Below, piece after piece: positions 18,161 through 27,300 of a stretch of 64,000 nucleotides of DNA. Under the pieces are notes generated by a model. It saw nothing but the letters and a program-made list of their open reading frames with translations, was not told the DNA's origin and ran no database searches. Origin of the DNA: Pseudoalteromonas arctica A 37-1-2 (GTDB taxonomy: Bacteria > Pseudomonadota > Gammaproteobacteria > Enterobacterales > Alteromonadaceae); the NCBI RefSeq assembly GCF_000238395.3, contig NZ_CP011025.1, positions 2,356,001 to 2,420,000 of the forward strand. The letters run 5' to 3'. Every line of letters starts with the position of its first letter. Within the stretch, counting starts at the first letter, position 1. A program made the position numbers and the translations under genes.

Positions 18161-18424
18161 GGGCGTTTTGGCCTTTCGTGGTTGAATTTGCAGCAGTACG
18201 TTTGGTATTTAGGCAAGGCAGAGCCTATGTAGTGTGGTTATTCCCCATAAATAGGTGATAACGCAGCATAAATGCCAAACATGCGCTGCCCTTTGAGCTC
18301 GATCTAGGGACGATTAACTCTTTGTTGCTCGGTTTTGACTTAGCCCGCTAGGTTACAAACCTCGCGCCGCGATTAAATCGACCCTAGATTGAACAAATTT
18401 CAATCCACAAAGGTCAACACGCCC
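18161..18424 (+). mobile_element. MITE copy 2 (264 bp, upstream of the ECF sigma gene)
   Basis: Same length and orientation as the copy in exbD, with about 90 percent identity by eye. Ends are GGGCGTTTTGG and CAACACGCCC. The left flank is TA and the right flank CA, so the duplication has probably mutated. It fills most of the region between the sigma gene (minus) and the DUF2937 gene (plus), and therefore probably carries or blocks their promoters. The remaining 18425-18500 is short AT-rich DNA with GGATAGGAAG before the DUF2937 start. Confidence 0.9.
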
Positions 18425-18500
18425 CATTAGATTACGAGTTTTTGATATAAAAACAAGCTCAAATGTTAATTCTGGGTTATTTAAATGGATAGGAAGATAA

Positions 18501-19016
18501 ATGAGTAAATTTTTAGATTATATCCGACTTAGTTTCTTTGCATTCGGTTTACTACTTGGAGTGCAAATTCCTGCATTTGTAAGCGATTTTGGCCAAGCAT
18601 TATCAGCCCAATTAATTGAAGCTAATAATGCCATTGCGCCTTTTAAAAGCGATGCAGCTAAGTATTTTAATAATGATTTAAATAAGCTAATTAAACACTA
18701 TAAAAATATTGATGATGGGATTGTGAATAAAGGTGCAAGTAATATCAGTACACTTTACACACGACAACAAGACTTACAAATCGCTGTAAATAGGTTTGCG
18801 CAATCTCCATATATTTTTACTATGATCAGTGGCATGAGCGATGTAAAGCAACAAGTGTGGCAACGCTTCGAAGGTCAAATCATTTTAAAAAAAGACTCTA
18901 TTATAGCCGCTATTATTGCAGCTATTATAGTTGCCCTACTTGCCGAGCTTACTGGTTATTTGTTTTTAACTGGAGTAAAACGCTCATTTAAACGCTTATT
19001 CGCAGCTCAAAAATAG
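18501..19016 (+). CDS. DUF2937 family membrane protein
   Basis: A 171-residue protein of unknown function. Two membrane segments are visible: an N-terminal one (IRLSFFAFGLLLGVQIPAFV, about 8-28) and a strong C-terminal one (SIIAAIIAAIIVALLAELTGYLF, about 134-158), with a helical periplasmic or cytoplasmic middle. The overall pattern fits DUF2937, found in Shewanella and relatives. AGGAAG lies 6-11 bases before the ATG. Its 3' end overlaps the convergent LysR gene by 21 bases. Confidence 0.8.
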   Translation: MSKFLDYIRLSFFAFGLLLGVQIPAFVSDFGQALSAQLIEANNAIAPFKSDAAKYFNNDLNKLIKHYKNIDDGIVNKGASNISTLYTRQQDLQIAVNRFAQSPYIFTMISGMSDVKQQVWQRFEGQIILKKDSIIAAIIAAIIVALLAELTGYLFLTGVKRSFKRLFAAQK

Positions 19017-19883
19017 TGATTTCATAAAGTCATAAAATACATCGGTTTTGCGGGTAGTTAAGCTATTTTGCGGACGCAAAAACCAAACTGGTGCATCATC
19101 TTGTGCCATTACGCCGGGCATAACTTCAACTAAAATGCCATTTTTAATATCTTCATAAATAGCTATCATTGATTTAATTGCAATGCCATGACCTGCAATG
19201 GCTGCTTGAGTCATATTGTCGGAATTAGAAATAGTAAAGCGTGTTCTTGCATTAAAAGTATGTGTTTTACCTTGTTCATCAAAAAGCTTTAATTGGCGCT
19301 GCCACGGCAGGCAAACCCAATAGTGTTCGCTCAATTGAGCTAAGCTCTTAGGCATGCCATATTTTTTTATGTAGCTAGGAGCTGCGCAAAGTATACGTTT
19401 GTTGTTTACTATTTTTCGTGACAGTAAACCGGAATCATTTAATTGTCCTACACGAATTGCCACATCTTGTGCGTCATCAACCACATTTACAAAATGATCA
19501 GTAATTAAAAAATCAAGTTTTAGTTCAGGATAGGCCTGCTCTAACTCGTTAAGCCTGGGCATTACGTATTTTGAAAAAATCCAAGGGGGCATAGTCACGC
19601 GTAATAAACCACTCACCGATGAACTACGCGCACCAATACTATGCTCAGCGTCGTGCAACGCCTCCATTATAGCGCCAACTCGCGTATAAAATATTTCACC
19701 TGCGGGAGATAACCGTACTCGTCGGCTATCTCTAAAAACAAGTACTGTTGCAAGCTCACGTTCTAATTTACTTAAGCGATGGCTTACCGTTGCAGGCGAT
19801 AAACGCTGCTCTCGCGCAGCAGCAAGCACCCCTTTATTTTCAACTACTGCTATAAATGTTTCTAGGTCGCTTAAATTATACAT
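18996..19883 (-). CDS. LysR-family transcriptional regulator
   Basis: An LTTR of about 295 residues. The helix-turn-helix is at LSDLETFIAVVENKGVLAAA and SPATVSHRLSKLERELATVL, followed by a ligand-binding domain (IGARSSSVSGLLRVTMP..., CAAPSYIKKYG, LPWQRQLKLF). It belongs to the DsdA/GcvA-like broad class. ATG 19883 (MYNLSDLETF) fits the family. A GTG six codons upstream is possible but neither has a clear ribosome site. It is divergent from the peroxiredoxin-like/HAD pair, which it probably controls. Confidence 0.92.
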   Translation of the reverse strand: MYNLSDLETFIAVVENKGVLAAAREQRLSPATVSHRLSKLERELATVLVFRDSRRVRLSPAGEIFYTRVGAIMEALHDAEHSIGARSSSVSGLLRVTMPPWIFSKYVMPRLNELEQAYPELKLDFLITDHFVNVVDDAQDVAIRVGQLNDSGLLSRKIVNNKRILCAAPSYIKKYGMPKSLAQLSEHYWVCLPWQRQLKLFDEQGKTHTFNARTRFTISNSDNMTQAAIAGHGIAIKSMIAIYEDIKNGILVEVMPGVMAQDDAPVWFLRPQNSLTTRKTDVFYDFMKSLFLSCE

Positions 19884-19906
19884 AAAGATGCCATTGTGCA
19901 CTTTTC

Positions 19907-19975
19907 AATGTTTAACATTTTCGAATGAAGCTTTCAGTTTTGCAATGTTTATTTAAATATGTAAAACACTATAAT
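19907..19975 (+). promoter_or_regulatory. Candidate LysR operator and promoter of the peroxiredoxin-like gene
   Basis: AATGTT-T-AACATT (19907-19919) is a perfect 6-1-6 palindrome in the divergent intergenic region. A second CAATGTTTA half site lies at about 19943-19951. A perfect TATAAT (19970-19975) is 30 bases before the plus-strand start, with a weak -35. The layout fits a divergent LysR-regulated promoter. Assignment of the operator is inference. Confidence 0.45.
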
Positions 19976-20005
19976 TGCAAATAGTCTAATTATTGAGGTT
20001 CAATC

Positions 20006-20656
20006 ATGAGTTTAAAAGCGCAAATAGATGCCTATAACGTACAAAAAGATGCCAAGTTACCGGCTGACGTTTTAGCATTAATGAACACTACAAACGAAGA
20101 GCTTATTGCACAGCATATTAAAGACAATGCGTTGCAAATTGGTCAAAAAGTAGAAAACTTCAGCCTAGCCAATCATAAAGGCGAAAACATTGAGCTTGCG
20201 GATTTATTAAAAAAAGGCCCGGTAATTATTAGCTTTTATCGTGGTGGCTGGTGCCCATATTGTAATTTAGAGCTAAAAGCACTTAATGACTACTTACCGC
20301 AATTTAAAACTCAAAATACTCAGTTAGTCGCAATATCACCACAACTGCCTGATGAAACTCTCTCAACTGCACAAAAAAACGATCTTGAGTTTGACGTGCT
20401 TTCAGATGTTAGTAATAAAGTAGCTGAGCAATTTGGTTTATTGTTTACACTTGATGAGCGTATTCAAGCGTTATACACACAATTTGGTATTGATTTTGAA
20501 CACTACTATGGCGATAAAAGCTTTAAATTGCCGCTACCGGCTACTTATGTGATAAACCAAGAAGGTGTTATTACATACGCATTTTTAAACGAAGACTACA
20601 CCCTACGCGCAGAACCTACTGATGTTATGGCAGCACTTGAATCGGAGAATAACTAA
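20006..20656 (+). CDS. Peroxiredoxin-like (AhpC/TSA) protein
   Basis: A thioredoxin-fold thiol peroxidase or oxidoreductase of 216 residues. The AhpC/TSA domain starts near residue 45 (IGQKVENFSLANHKGENIEL). The active-site region is SFYRGGWCPYCNLELKAL, with two Cys in a CxxC pattern, as in the peroxiredoxin-like 'GGWCPYC' group rather than classic PxxxTxxC Prx. No signal peptide, so cytoplasmic. It overlaps the next start by one base (TAATG), showing translational coupling to the exported HAD protein. The substrate is unknown. Confidence 0.85.
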   Translation: MSLKAQIDAYNVQKDAKLPADVLALMNTTNEELIAQHIKDNALQIGQKVENFSLANHKGENIELADLLKKGPVIISFYRGGWCPYCNLELKALNDYLPQFKTQNTQLVAISPQLPDETLSTAQKNDLEFDVLSDVSNKVAEQFGLLFTLDERIQALYTQFGIDFEHYYGDKSFKLPLPATYVINQEGVITYAFLNEDYTLRAEPTDVMAALESENN

Positions 20657-21423
20657 TGTCTATTTTAAAATCGTTAAAAACACTTACTCTTTCACTACTT
20701 GTAGGCACAAGCCTTGTATCTGGTTATGCAGTCGCTGATGAACCAAAAGAACAAACAAAGCCCAAAGTGCTTATTTTTGATGTAAACGAAACCCTACTTG
20801 ATTTAACGTCAATGCGTACCTCTATTGGTAAAGCACTAGGCGGACGTGAAGATTTATTACCACTGTGGTTTTCAACTATGTTGCACCATTCATTAGTAGA
20901 TACAGTAAGCGGTAGTTATCACGACTTTGGGCAAATCGGTGTGGCGTCACTCCTTATGGTTGCTCAAAACAACAATATTGATATTACAAGTGAACAAGCT
21001 AAAACAGCTATTGTTACGCCTCTTTTAACGCTTCCTCCACACAGTGATGTTAAAGAAGGACTGGCAAAACTTAGAGCACAGGGCTATAAATTAGTAAGCC
21101 TTACAAATTCTTCAAACAAAGGTGTAAAGGCACAGTTTGAAAGCGCTGGTTTAATGTCTTACTTTGATGCACGTTACAGCATTGAAGATATTAAAATTTA
21201 CAAACCAGACTTACGTGCTTATGAATGGGTACTTAAAAAGCTAAATGTAGCACCAAATGAAGCAATGATGGTTGCAGCTCATGGCTGGGATGTTGCTGGC
21301 GCAAAAGAAGCGGGCTTACAAACCACTTTCATTGCACGCCCAGGTAAAGCACTTTATCCATTAGCTAAAAAACCAGATCACGTTGTGAAAGATTTACATG
21401 AATTAGCCGCTCTACTTAAATAA
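20656..21423 (+). CDS. Exported haloacid dehalogenase type II-like HAD hydrolase
   Basis: A 255-residue HAD-superfamily protein. A signal peptide is clear (LKTLTLSLLVGTSLVSGYAVADE). The mature part has motif I FDVNETLLDL (nucleophile Asp), motif II LTNSSNKG, motif III Lys in IKIYKPDLRAYEWVL, and motif IV MMVAAHGWDVAGAKEAG. The class resembles (S)-2-haloacid dehalogenases, but true dehalogenase activity is not proven by sequence. Predicted export is unusual because most relatives are cytoplasmic. Coupled to the peroxiredoxin-like gene and followed by a terminator. Confidence 0.85.
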   Translation: MSILKSLKTLTLSLLVGTSLVSGYAVADEPKEQTKPKVLIFDVNETLLDLTSMRTSIGKALGGREDLLPLWFSTMLHHSLVDTVSGSYHDFGQIGVASLLMVAQNNNIDITSEQAKTAIVTPLLTLPPHSDVKEGLAKLRAQGYKLVSLTNSSNKGVKAQFESAGLMSYFDARYSIEDIKIYKPDLRAYEWVLKKLNVAPNEAMMVAAHGWDVAGAKEAGLQTTFIARPGKALYPLAKKPDHVVKDLHELAALLK

Positions 21424-21448
21424 GTATGCGCTGATGAATCAATACCCA

Positions 21449-21485
21449 AGCGGTCAATGTTAGGATGACATTGGCCGCTTTTTTA
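21449..21485 (+). terminator. Terminator of the peroxiredoxin-like/HAD operon
   Basis: AGCGGTCAATGT pairs with ACATTGGCCGCT around a 7-base loop and is followed by T6. It lies 26 bases after the HAD stop codon. Confidence 0.9.
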
Positions 21486-21649
21486 TACCTAACCCTAATA
21501 ATTTAGAATTTTAGTGTATTTATTTTCATAAAAAACATGTTAAAAAATTGAATGTAAACAAAGCATTTAGCCCGCTATGAGTTACTTTATCTGCTAGCAA
21601 TTTAGTACTCACAACGCTACTATTAAATAAATACGTGGTGGAGAACATA

Positions 21650-22258
21650 ATGAATAGTGAAAGATTAGGTGAGTTTGAGCAGTACTTTCAAATTAATGAA
21701 AGTATAAGAGTGAATTTATTCGCCGTATCGAACGGACAAGTTCCTAAATCACAGCTTGAGCTAGAAGACGATATCCCCCCACTATTTAAATTAGCAAATG
21801 AAGTAAGTGAACTTGAGCAAAGCTCGTTACGCCCACTGCGTAACTTAGGCGATATAGCACAAGAGCTCGCTACATTTTTACAAGCGCAGTCACGTAAAAT
21901 AGATTTAATAATGAGCCATATTTTGGCCTCAGAACAAGCCCAAGATAATGCAATTCAATGTGATAGCTACGGCGGTGGCGGTATTCGCTTTACATCACCC
22001 GAAGTACACTCAATTGGCCAAGCATTTAGAACAAAACTGTTTTTGCACCACGAAGCCTCTGCGGTTTATTGTTACACCGAAGTTGTGGCAGTAGAAAAAC
22101 AAGATAGCGAACATTATCAATACACCCTACTCTTTACCGCAATTAGAACCACTGACCAAGAACTTATTGTTAGAGCAAGTTTACATGCTCAAACCCGCCA
22201 ACTTAAAAAACGTCAAGAACTTGATCAAAACCAAGCCGATCTAAACAGTGATAATTAG
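21650..22258 (+). CDS. PilZ-like domain protein
   Basis: A 202-residue cytoplasmic protein. The N-terminal half is helical. The second half looks like a PilZ fold: DSYGGGGIRFTSPEVHSIGQAF matches the D/NxSxxGxxF..P...G pattern, followed by strands around YCYTEVVAVEKQ and YTLLFTAIRTTDQELIVRA. The classical RxxxR c-di-GMP motif is not obvious, so binding is uncertain. ATG 21650 was chosen because GGTGGAG (21637-21643) is 6 bases upstream; an in-frame GTG at 21635 overlaps that site. Next to aguA, which starts 58 bases later, but no functional link is clear. Confidence 0.65.
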   Translation: MNSERLGEFEQYFQINESIRVNLFAVSNGQVPKSQLELEDDIPPLFKLANEVSELEQSSLRPLRNLGDIAQELATFLQAQSRKIDLIMSHILASEQAQDNAIQCDSYGGGGIRFTSPEVHSIGQAFRTKLFLHHEASAVYCYTEVVAVEKQDSEHYQYTLLFTAIRTTDQELIVRASLHAQTRQLKKRQELDQNQADLNSDN

Positions 22259-22315
22259 CTGACATCTTTATGTAAAATGCTAAACTAGCGTCATCTTAAT
22301 TAGTATATAAAATTC

Positions 22316-23371
22316 ATGAACTTTAGACTTTTACCAGAATGGGCCGAGCAAGACGCTGTTATGCTTACATGGCCTCATAAAGACACAGATTGGGCTGATA
22401 ATTTAGCACGTGTAGAACCTGTATATATTGAGCTTGCTAAGCATATAACAACGCAGCAACAGCTTGTTATTGTGGCGCATAATAGTGCCTTAAAAATGCA
22501 TATTACAGCATTGCTAAATAGCGCTAACATCTCTCTTAATCGTGTTCATTTTGTAGTAACGCCTACCAACGATACCTGGGCGCGCGATCATGGCCCGCTT
22601 ACTTGCGCCGCTATTGATTCACCAGAACAACTAAAAGTATATGATTTTACTTTTAATGGTTGGGGCAATAAATTTGAAAGCGCATTAGACAATCAAATTA
22701 ATCGTACTTTGGTAAAAGAGCTAAGTAGCATAAACAACCAATATCAAGCGCTCGATATGGTACTTGAAGGTGGCGGTATTGAAATAAACGAGCATGGTGT
22801 GTTGCTAACAACCAGCGAATGTTTGCTTAACAAAAACCGTAACCCAGATTTAAACCCTGCTGACATAGAAGTACTTTTAAAAGAGCACTTGGGCGCAACA
22901 CATTTTTTATGGGTTGATCATGGCTATTTAGCCGGTGATGACACCGACAGCCACATTGATACCTTAGTGCGCTTTGCTCCAAATAATACCCTTGTATATG
23001 TGCAGTGTGACGATAAAACTGATGAGCACTACAGCGCACTTGATGCAATGGAAAAACAACTAAAAACCTTTAAAACTGCCGATAACACCCCATATAACTT
23101 AATTGAGTTACCGTGGCCAAAAGCCGCTTATGACGATGAGCAAACACGCTTACCGGCTACCTATGCTAACTACTTAATTATTAATAATGTTGTGCTTGTG
23201 CCAACGTATAATGATGCCAATGATGAACGTGCTCTTGCGCAAGTTCAAAAAGCATACCCACAACACACTATTATTGGCGTAAATTGCCAACCAATTATTG
23301 AACAATTTGGCAGCCTGCACTGTATTACAATGCAATTACCTCGTGGATTTTTAGCTGGAGCAGCACAATGA
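22316..23371 (+). CDS. aguA: Agmatine deiminase
   Basis: Converts agmatine to N-carbamoylputrescine, the first step of the agmatine route to putrescine. This is a guanidino-modifying enzyme of the peptidyl-arginine deiminase fold. 351 residues is normal. Family motifs: LPEWAEQDAVMLTWPH, NDTWARDHGP, FNGWGNKF, LEGGGIEINEHG, WVDHGYLAGDDTDSHIDT (catalytic His/Asp), and the C-terminal catalytic Cys in GSLHCITMQLPRG. Its stop overlaps the aguB start (ATGA), so the two are translationally coupled. Cytoplasmic. Confidence 0.96.
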   Translation: MNFRLLPEWAEQDAVMLTWPHKDTDWADNLARVEPVYIELAKHITTQQQLVIVAHNSALKMHITALLNSANISLNRVHFVVTPTNDTWARDHGPLTCAAIDSPEQLKVYDFTFNGWGNKFESALDNQINRTLVKELSSINNQYQALDMVLEGGGIEINEHGVLLTTSECLLNKNRNPDLNPADIEVLLKEHLGATHFLWVDHGYLAGDDTDSHIDTLVRFAPNNTLVYVQCDDKTDEHYSALDAMEKQLKTFKTADNTPYNLIELPWPKAAYDDEQTRLPATYANYLIINNVVLVPTYNDANDERALAQVQKAYPQHTIIGVNCQPIIEQFGSLHCITMQLPRGFLAGAAQ

Positions 23372-24261
23372 CAAGCCCTGCAAAATTAACCGTTGCGTTA
23401 GTGCAACAAAGCAATAGCGATAACGCTCAGGACAATATGGCAAAATCAATAAGTGCCATTCGTGAAGCCGCTCAAAAAGGTGCAAAACTGGTTGTACTTC
23501 AAGAGCTACACCGAAGCCTCTATTTTTGCCAAACCGAAAATGTTGACGTATTTGATTTAGCCGAAACCATTCCAGGCCCTAGCAGTAACGCCTTAGGTGA
23601 GCTTGCTAAAGAGCTAAGCATTGTTATTGTGGCCTCTTTATTTGAAAAACGCGCTACGGGCCTTTATCACAACACCGCGGTTGTATTAGAACAAGATGGC
23701 AGTATTGTGGGTAAATACCGCAAAATGCATATTCCTGATGATCCAGGTTTTTACGAAAAATTCTACTTTACCCCTGGTGATATCGGTTTTGAGCCTATTC
23801 AAACCTCGGTGGGTAAATTAGGCGTGCTAGTATGTTGGGATCAATGGTTTCCTGAAGCTGCCCGCTTAATGGCAATGGCAGGCGCTGAAGTGTTAATTTA
23901 CCCAACCGCTATTGGTTGGGATCCTAACGACGACATTGCTGAGCAAACTCGTCAAAAAGATGCGTGGGTTATTAGTCAGCGTGCCCATGCTGTTGCCAAT
24001 GGTGTACCGGTAATTAGCTGTAACCGTGTCGGCCATGAAAGTGACCCAAGTGCGCAAAGCGATGGTATTGCGTTTTGGGGGAATTCGTTCATTGCAGGCC
24101 CACAAGGTGAATTATTAGCTGAGGCTAATAATACTGATGAGCAAATTTTAGTGGTTGAAATTGATCAAAAACGCTCAGAAAACGTAAGACGTATCTGGCC
24201 GTTCTTGCGTGACCGACGAATTGATCACTATAAAGACCTAACAAAAATATACCGAGACTAA
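23368..24261 (+). CDS. aguB: N-carbamoylputrescine amidase
   Basis: Hydrolyses N-carbamoylputrescine to putrescine, CO2 and ammonia, the second step after AguA. Nitrilase superfamily with the Glu-Lys-Cys triad visible: Glu in VVLQELHRSLYFC, Lys in KYRKMHIPDDPGFYEKFYF, Cys in LGVLVCWDQWFPEAARL. 297 residues, family length. It ends with RRIDHYKDLTKIYRD, typical for AguB. It follows aguA in an overlapping operon. Confidence 0.96.
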   Translation: MTSPAKLTVALVQQSNSDNAQDNMAKSISAIREAAQKGAKLVVLQELHRSLYFCQTENVDVFDLAETIPGPSSNALGELAKELSIVIVASLFEKRATGLYHNTAVVLEQDGSIVGKYRKMHIPDDPGFYEKFYFTPGDIGFEPIQTSVGKLGVLVCWDQWFPEAARLMAMAGAEVLIYPTAIGWDPNDDIAEQTRQKDAWVISQRAHAVANGVPVISCNRVGHESDPSAQSDGIAFWGNSFIAGPQGELLAEANNTDEQILVVEIDQKRSENVRRIWPFLRDRRIDHYKDLTKIYRD

Positions 24262-24278
24262 GTAATCTTAACTCAAGA

Positions 24279-24302
24279 TGGCTCTTACTTGCTAAGAGCC
24301 AA
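24279..24302 (+). terminator. Hairpin between aguB and mfd
   Basis: TGGCTCTTA / TAAGAGCCA, a 9-bp stem with a short loop 18 bases after aguB. No T run follows, so it may stabilise the aguB 3' end rather than terminate. Confidence 0.4.
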
Positions 24303-24320
24303 CTATAAATGGAGTAATAA

Positions 24321-27300
24321 ATGGCGTTTGAGCAATGGGCAGCCTTGCCTTGGGTAAAATCTCAAAAAGATAAAATTCAATGGGGCCAGCTAAGCGGAAG
24401 TGGTTTAAGTATTGCCATTGCTGAAGGCGTTAAACAACAAGACAACTTAGTCTTGATTGTTACGCCTGATACACCAAGCGCACTGCGCCTTGAAACAGAA
24501 TTAGAATATTTATTACCCGATAACCCAGTAATGGTATTTCCTGATTGGGAAACTCTGCCATACGATCACTTTTCTCCCCATCAAGATATTATTTCAGCCC
24601 GTTTAGCCACTTTAAACACCTTAAAAAAAGAACAACAAAGTGTGTTAATTGTGCCTATATCAACTTTAATGTTGCGCACAGCCCCGGCCTCGTTTATTTA
24701 CGGTTCAACAATAAACTTTAAAGTGGGCGACAAGCTAGACACACATAACTTTCGTGACAACCTAGAGCAAGCTGGTTATTTAAATGTTCAACAAGTAATG
24801 GAGCACGGCGAATACGCTATACGCGGCTCTATCGTTGACTTATATCCAATGGGCAGCCCGCATCCATTTAGACTCGATTTTTTTGATGACGAACTCGACA
24901 CAATTCGCTTATTTGATGTAGAAACGCAGCGTTCTGATGAAAAAGTAGATAAAATTGAGCTACTTCCAGCGCATGAATTTCCTACTAACGACGCTGATAT
25001 TGAACGTTTTAGAATAAGCTACCGCGAAAAATTTGGTGCAAGCTCGCAGCAAGACTCTGTATACATGCAAGTAAGCAAAGGTAACTGGCCTGCTGGTATC
25101 GAATACTACATGCCGTTGTTTTTTGAAAAGCTAGCGACTATTTTTGACTACTTGCCAGATACAACAACTGTTATGCAGCTGGGTGATTTAGAGCACGCGG
25201 CAGATAACTTTTGGCACGATGTAAATGTACGCTATGAGAACCGCAGAGTTGACCCACTTCGTCCATTACTTGAACCTAATGCGCTTTATCAGCCTATTGA
25301 AGAGCTGTTTTCTAATTTAGGCAATTTTGCACGTATTCGTTTATCTCTTGCAAAGCTTGGTACTAAAGCGGGCAATAAAAACTTAAGCGTTAGCGAGCTG
25401 CCTGCTATTCGAATTGATCATAAGCAGCATGAACCTTATGCCGCGTTTATAAATTATGTAGCAGAGCAAAAAAAGAAAAAAGGCCGTATTTTATTAAGTG
25501 TTGAATCCGATGGTCGTCGCGAATCATTACTGAGCATTCTAAAGCCAAGCGGTTTAAAATTTAAAGAATTTGAAACACTCGAACAATTTACAAAAAGCGC
25601 GAGTGATGTAGGTTTAATAGTAAGCCCGCTTGAACAAAGTGTCGTACTTGGTACTAAACCAAGCCTTTCTATTATTACCGAGCAAGAACTGCTTGGTATA
25701 AAAGTATCTCAGCGCAGACGCCGCAAGCACAAGTACGAAGCCAGCCAAGATGCGCTAATCCGTAATTTAGCAGAGCTCAAAGAAGGTCAACCTGTTGTGC
25801 ATCTCGATCATGGTGTTGGCCGTTATCAGGGTTTGCAAACAATTGATGCTGCAGGTGTAATTACTGAGTTTGTTACCATCACATATGCAAGTGAAGCTAA
25901 ATTGTACGTGCCAGTGTCTGCACTGCATATGCTTAGCCGCTACTCGGGTGGCGAAGAAGCCAGCGCCCCGCTGCATAAGCTTGGCTCAGATGCATGGGAA
26001 AAAGCTAAAAAACGAGCGGCTGAAAAAGTCCGCGATGTAGCAGCCGAATTACTCGACATTTATGCACAGCGCCAAGCAAAACCCGGTAATAAGTTTACTC
26101 TAGACGCCCCTGCATATCGCCAATTTAGCGATAGCTTCCCGTTTGAAGAAACTGACGATCAGCGCAACGCCATAGAAGCGGTGTTAGGTGATATGCAATC
26201 AAAGCAAGCCATGGACCGCTTAGTGTGTGGTGACGTAGGCTTTGGTAAAACAGAAGTGGCCATGCGCGCTGCTTTTGTAGCGGTTAACGATGATAAACAA
26301 GTGGCAATTTTAGTGCCTACCACCTTGCTGGCTCAGCAGCACTATGAAAACTTTAAAGATCGTTTTGCTGATTTTCCTATTGAAGTTGGTGTACTTTCGC
26401 GCTTTAACTCCACTAAAGAGCAAAAAGACACGCTTGAAAAAATGGCAAACGGTAAGCTCGATATAGTTATTGGCACACATAAACTTATTCAGCATGACAT
26501 TAAATTTAACGATTTAGGCTTACTCATTGTTGATGAAGAGCATCGCTTTGGTGTTCGCCAAAAAGAGAAAATTAAAGCCCTGCGTGCCGATGTAGACATA
26601 CTCACACTAACTGCAACGCCAATACCGCGTACACTTAACATGGCCATGAGCGGAATGCGCGATTTATCAATAATCGCAACGCCACCGGCTAAACGTTTAG
26701 CGGTAAAAACCTTTGTACGCCAACGCGATGTAGAACTAATACGCGAAGCTGTACTGCGTGAAATTAAACGCGGTGGCCAAGTTTACTTTTTGCATAACAA
26801 CGTGGAAACTATTGACCGTGTTGCGCAAGAAATTAGTGAATGGGTCCCTGAAGCAAGCGTCACCTCAGCCCATGGTCAAATGCGCGAGCAAGAGCTTGAG
26901 CAAATAATGACTGACTTTTATCATCAAAAATACAACGTGCTGGTATGTACCACGATTATCGAGACCGGTATTGATGTACCGACAGCCAACACCATTATTA
27001 TGGATAGAGCAGATAAACTTGGCCTTGCGCAATTACACCAATTACGTGGACGAGTTGGTCGAAGCCATCATCAAGCGTATGCCTATTTACTCACAGGTGA
27101 CCCTAAAGCACTCTCTAAAGACGCGAGTAAACGCTTACAAGCAATCGAATCATTGGAAGATTTAGGCGCGGGTTTTGCCCTTGCTACACACGATTTAGAA
27201 ATTCGTGGCGCTGGTGAGTTACTTGGCGACGATCAATCAGGTCAAATGCAAACAATCGGCTTTAGTTTATATATGGAAATGCTTGAGCAAGCCGTAAATG

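Noticed and set aside
17560..18216. Longer sigma-factor reading starting at 18216
   Set aside because: The extra N-terminal residues come from the MITE and an AT-rich gap; the ribosome site fits 18126 (or 18135).
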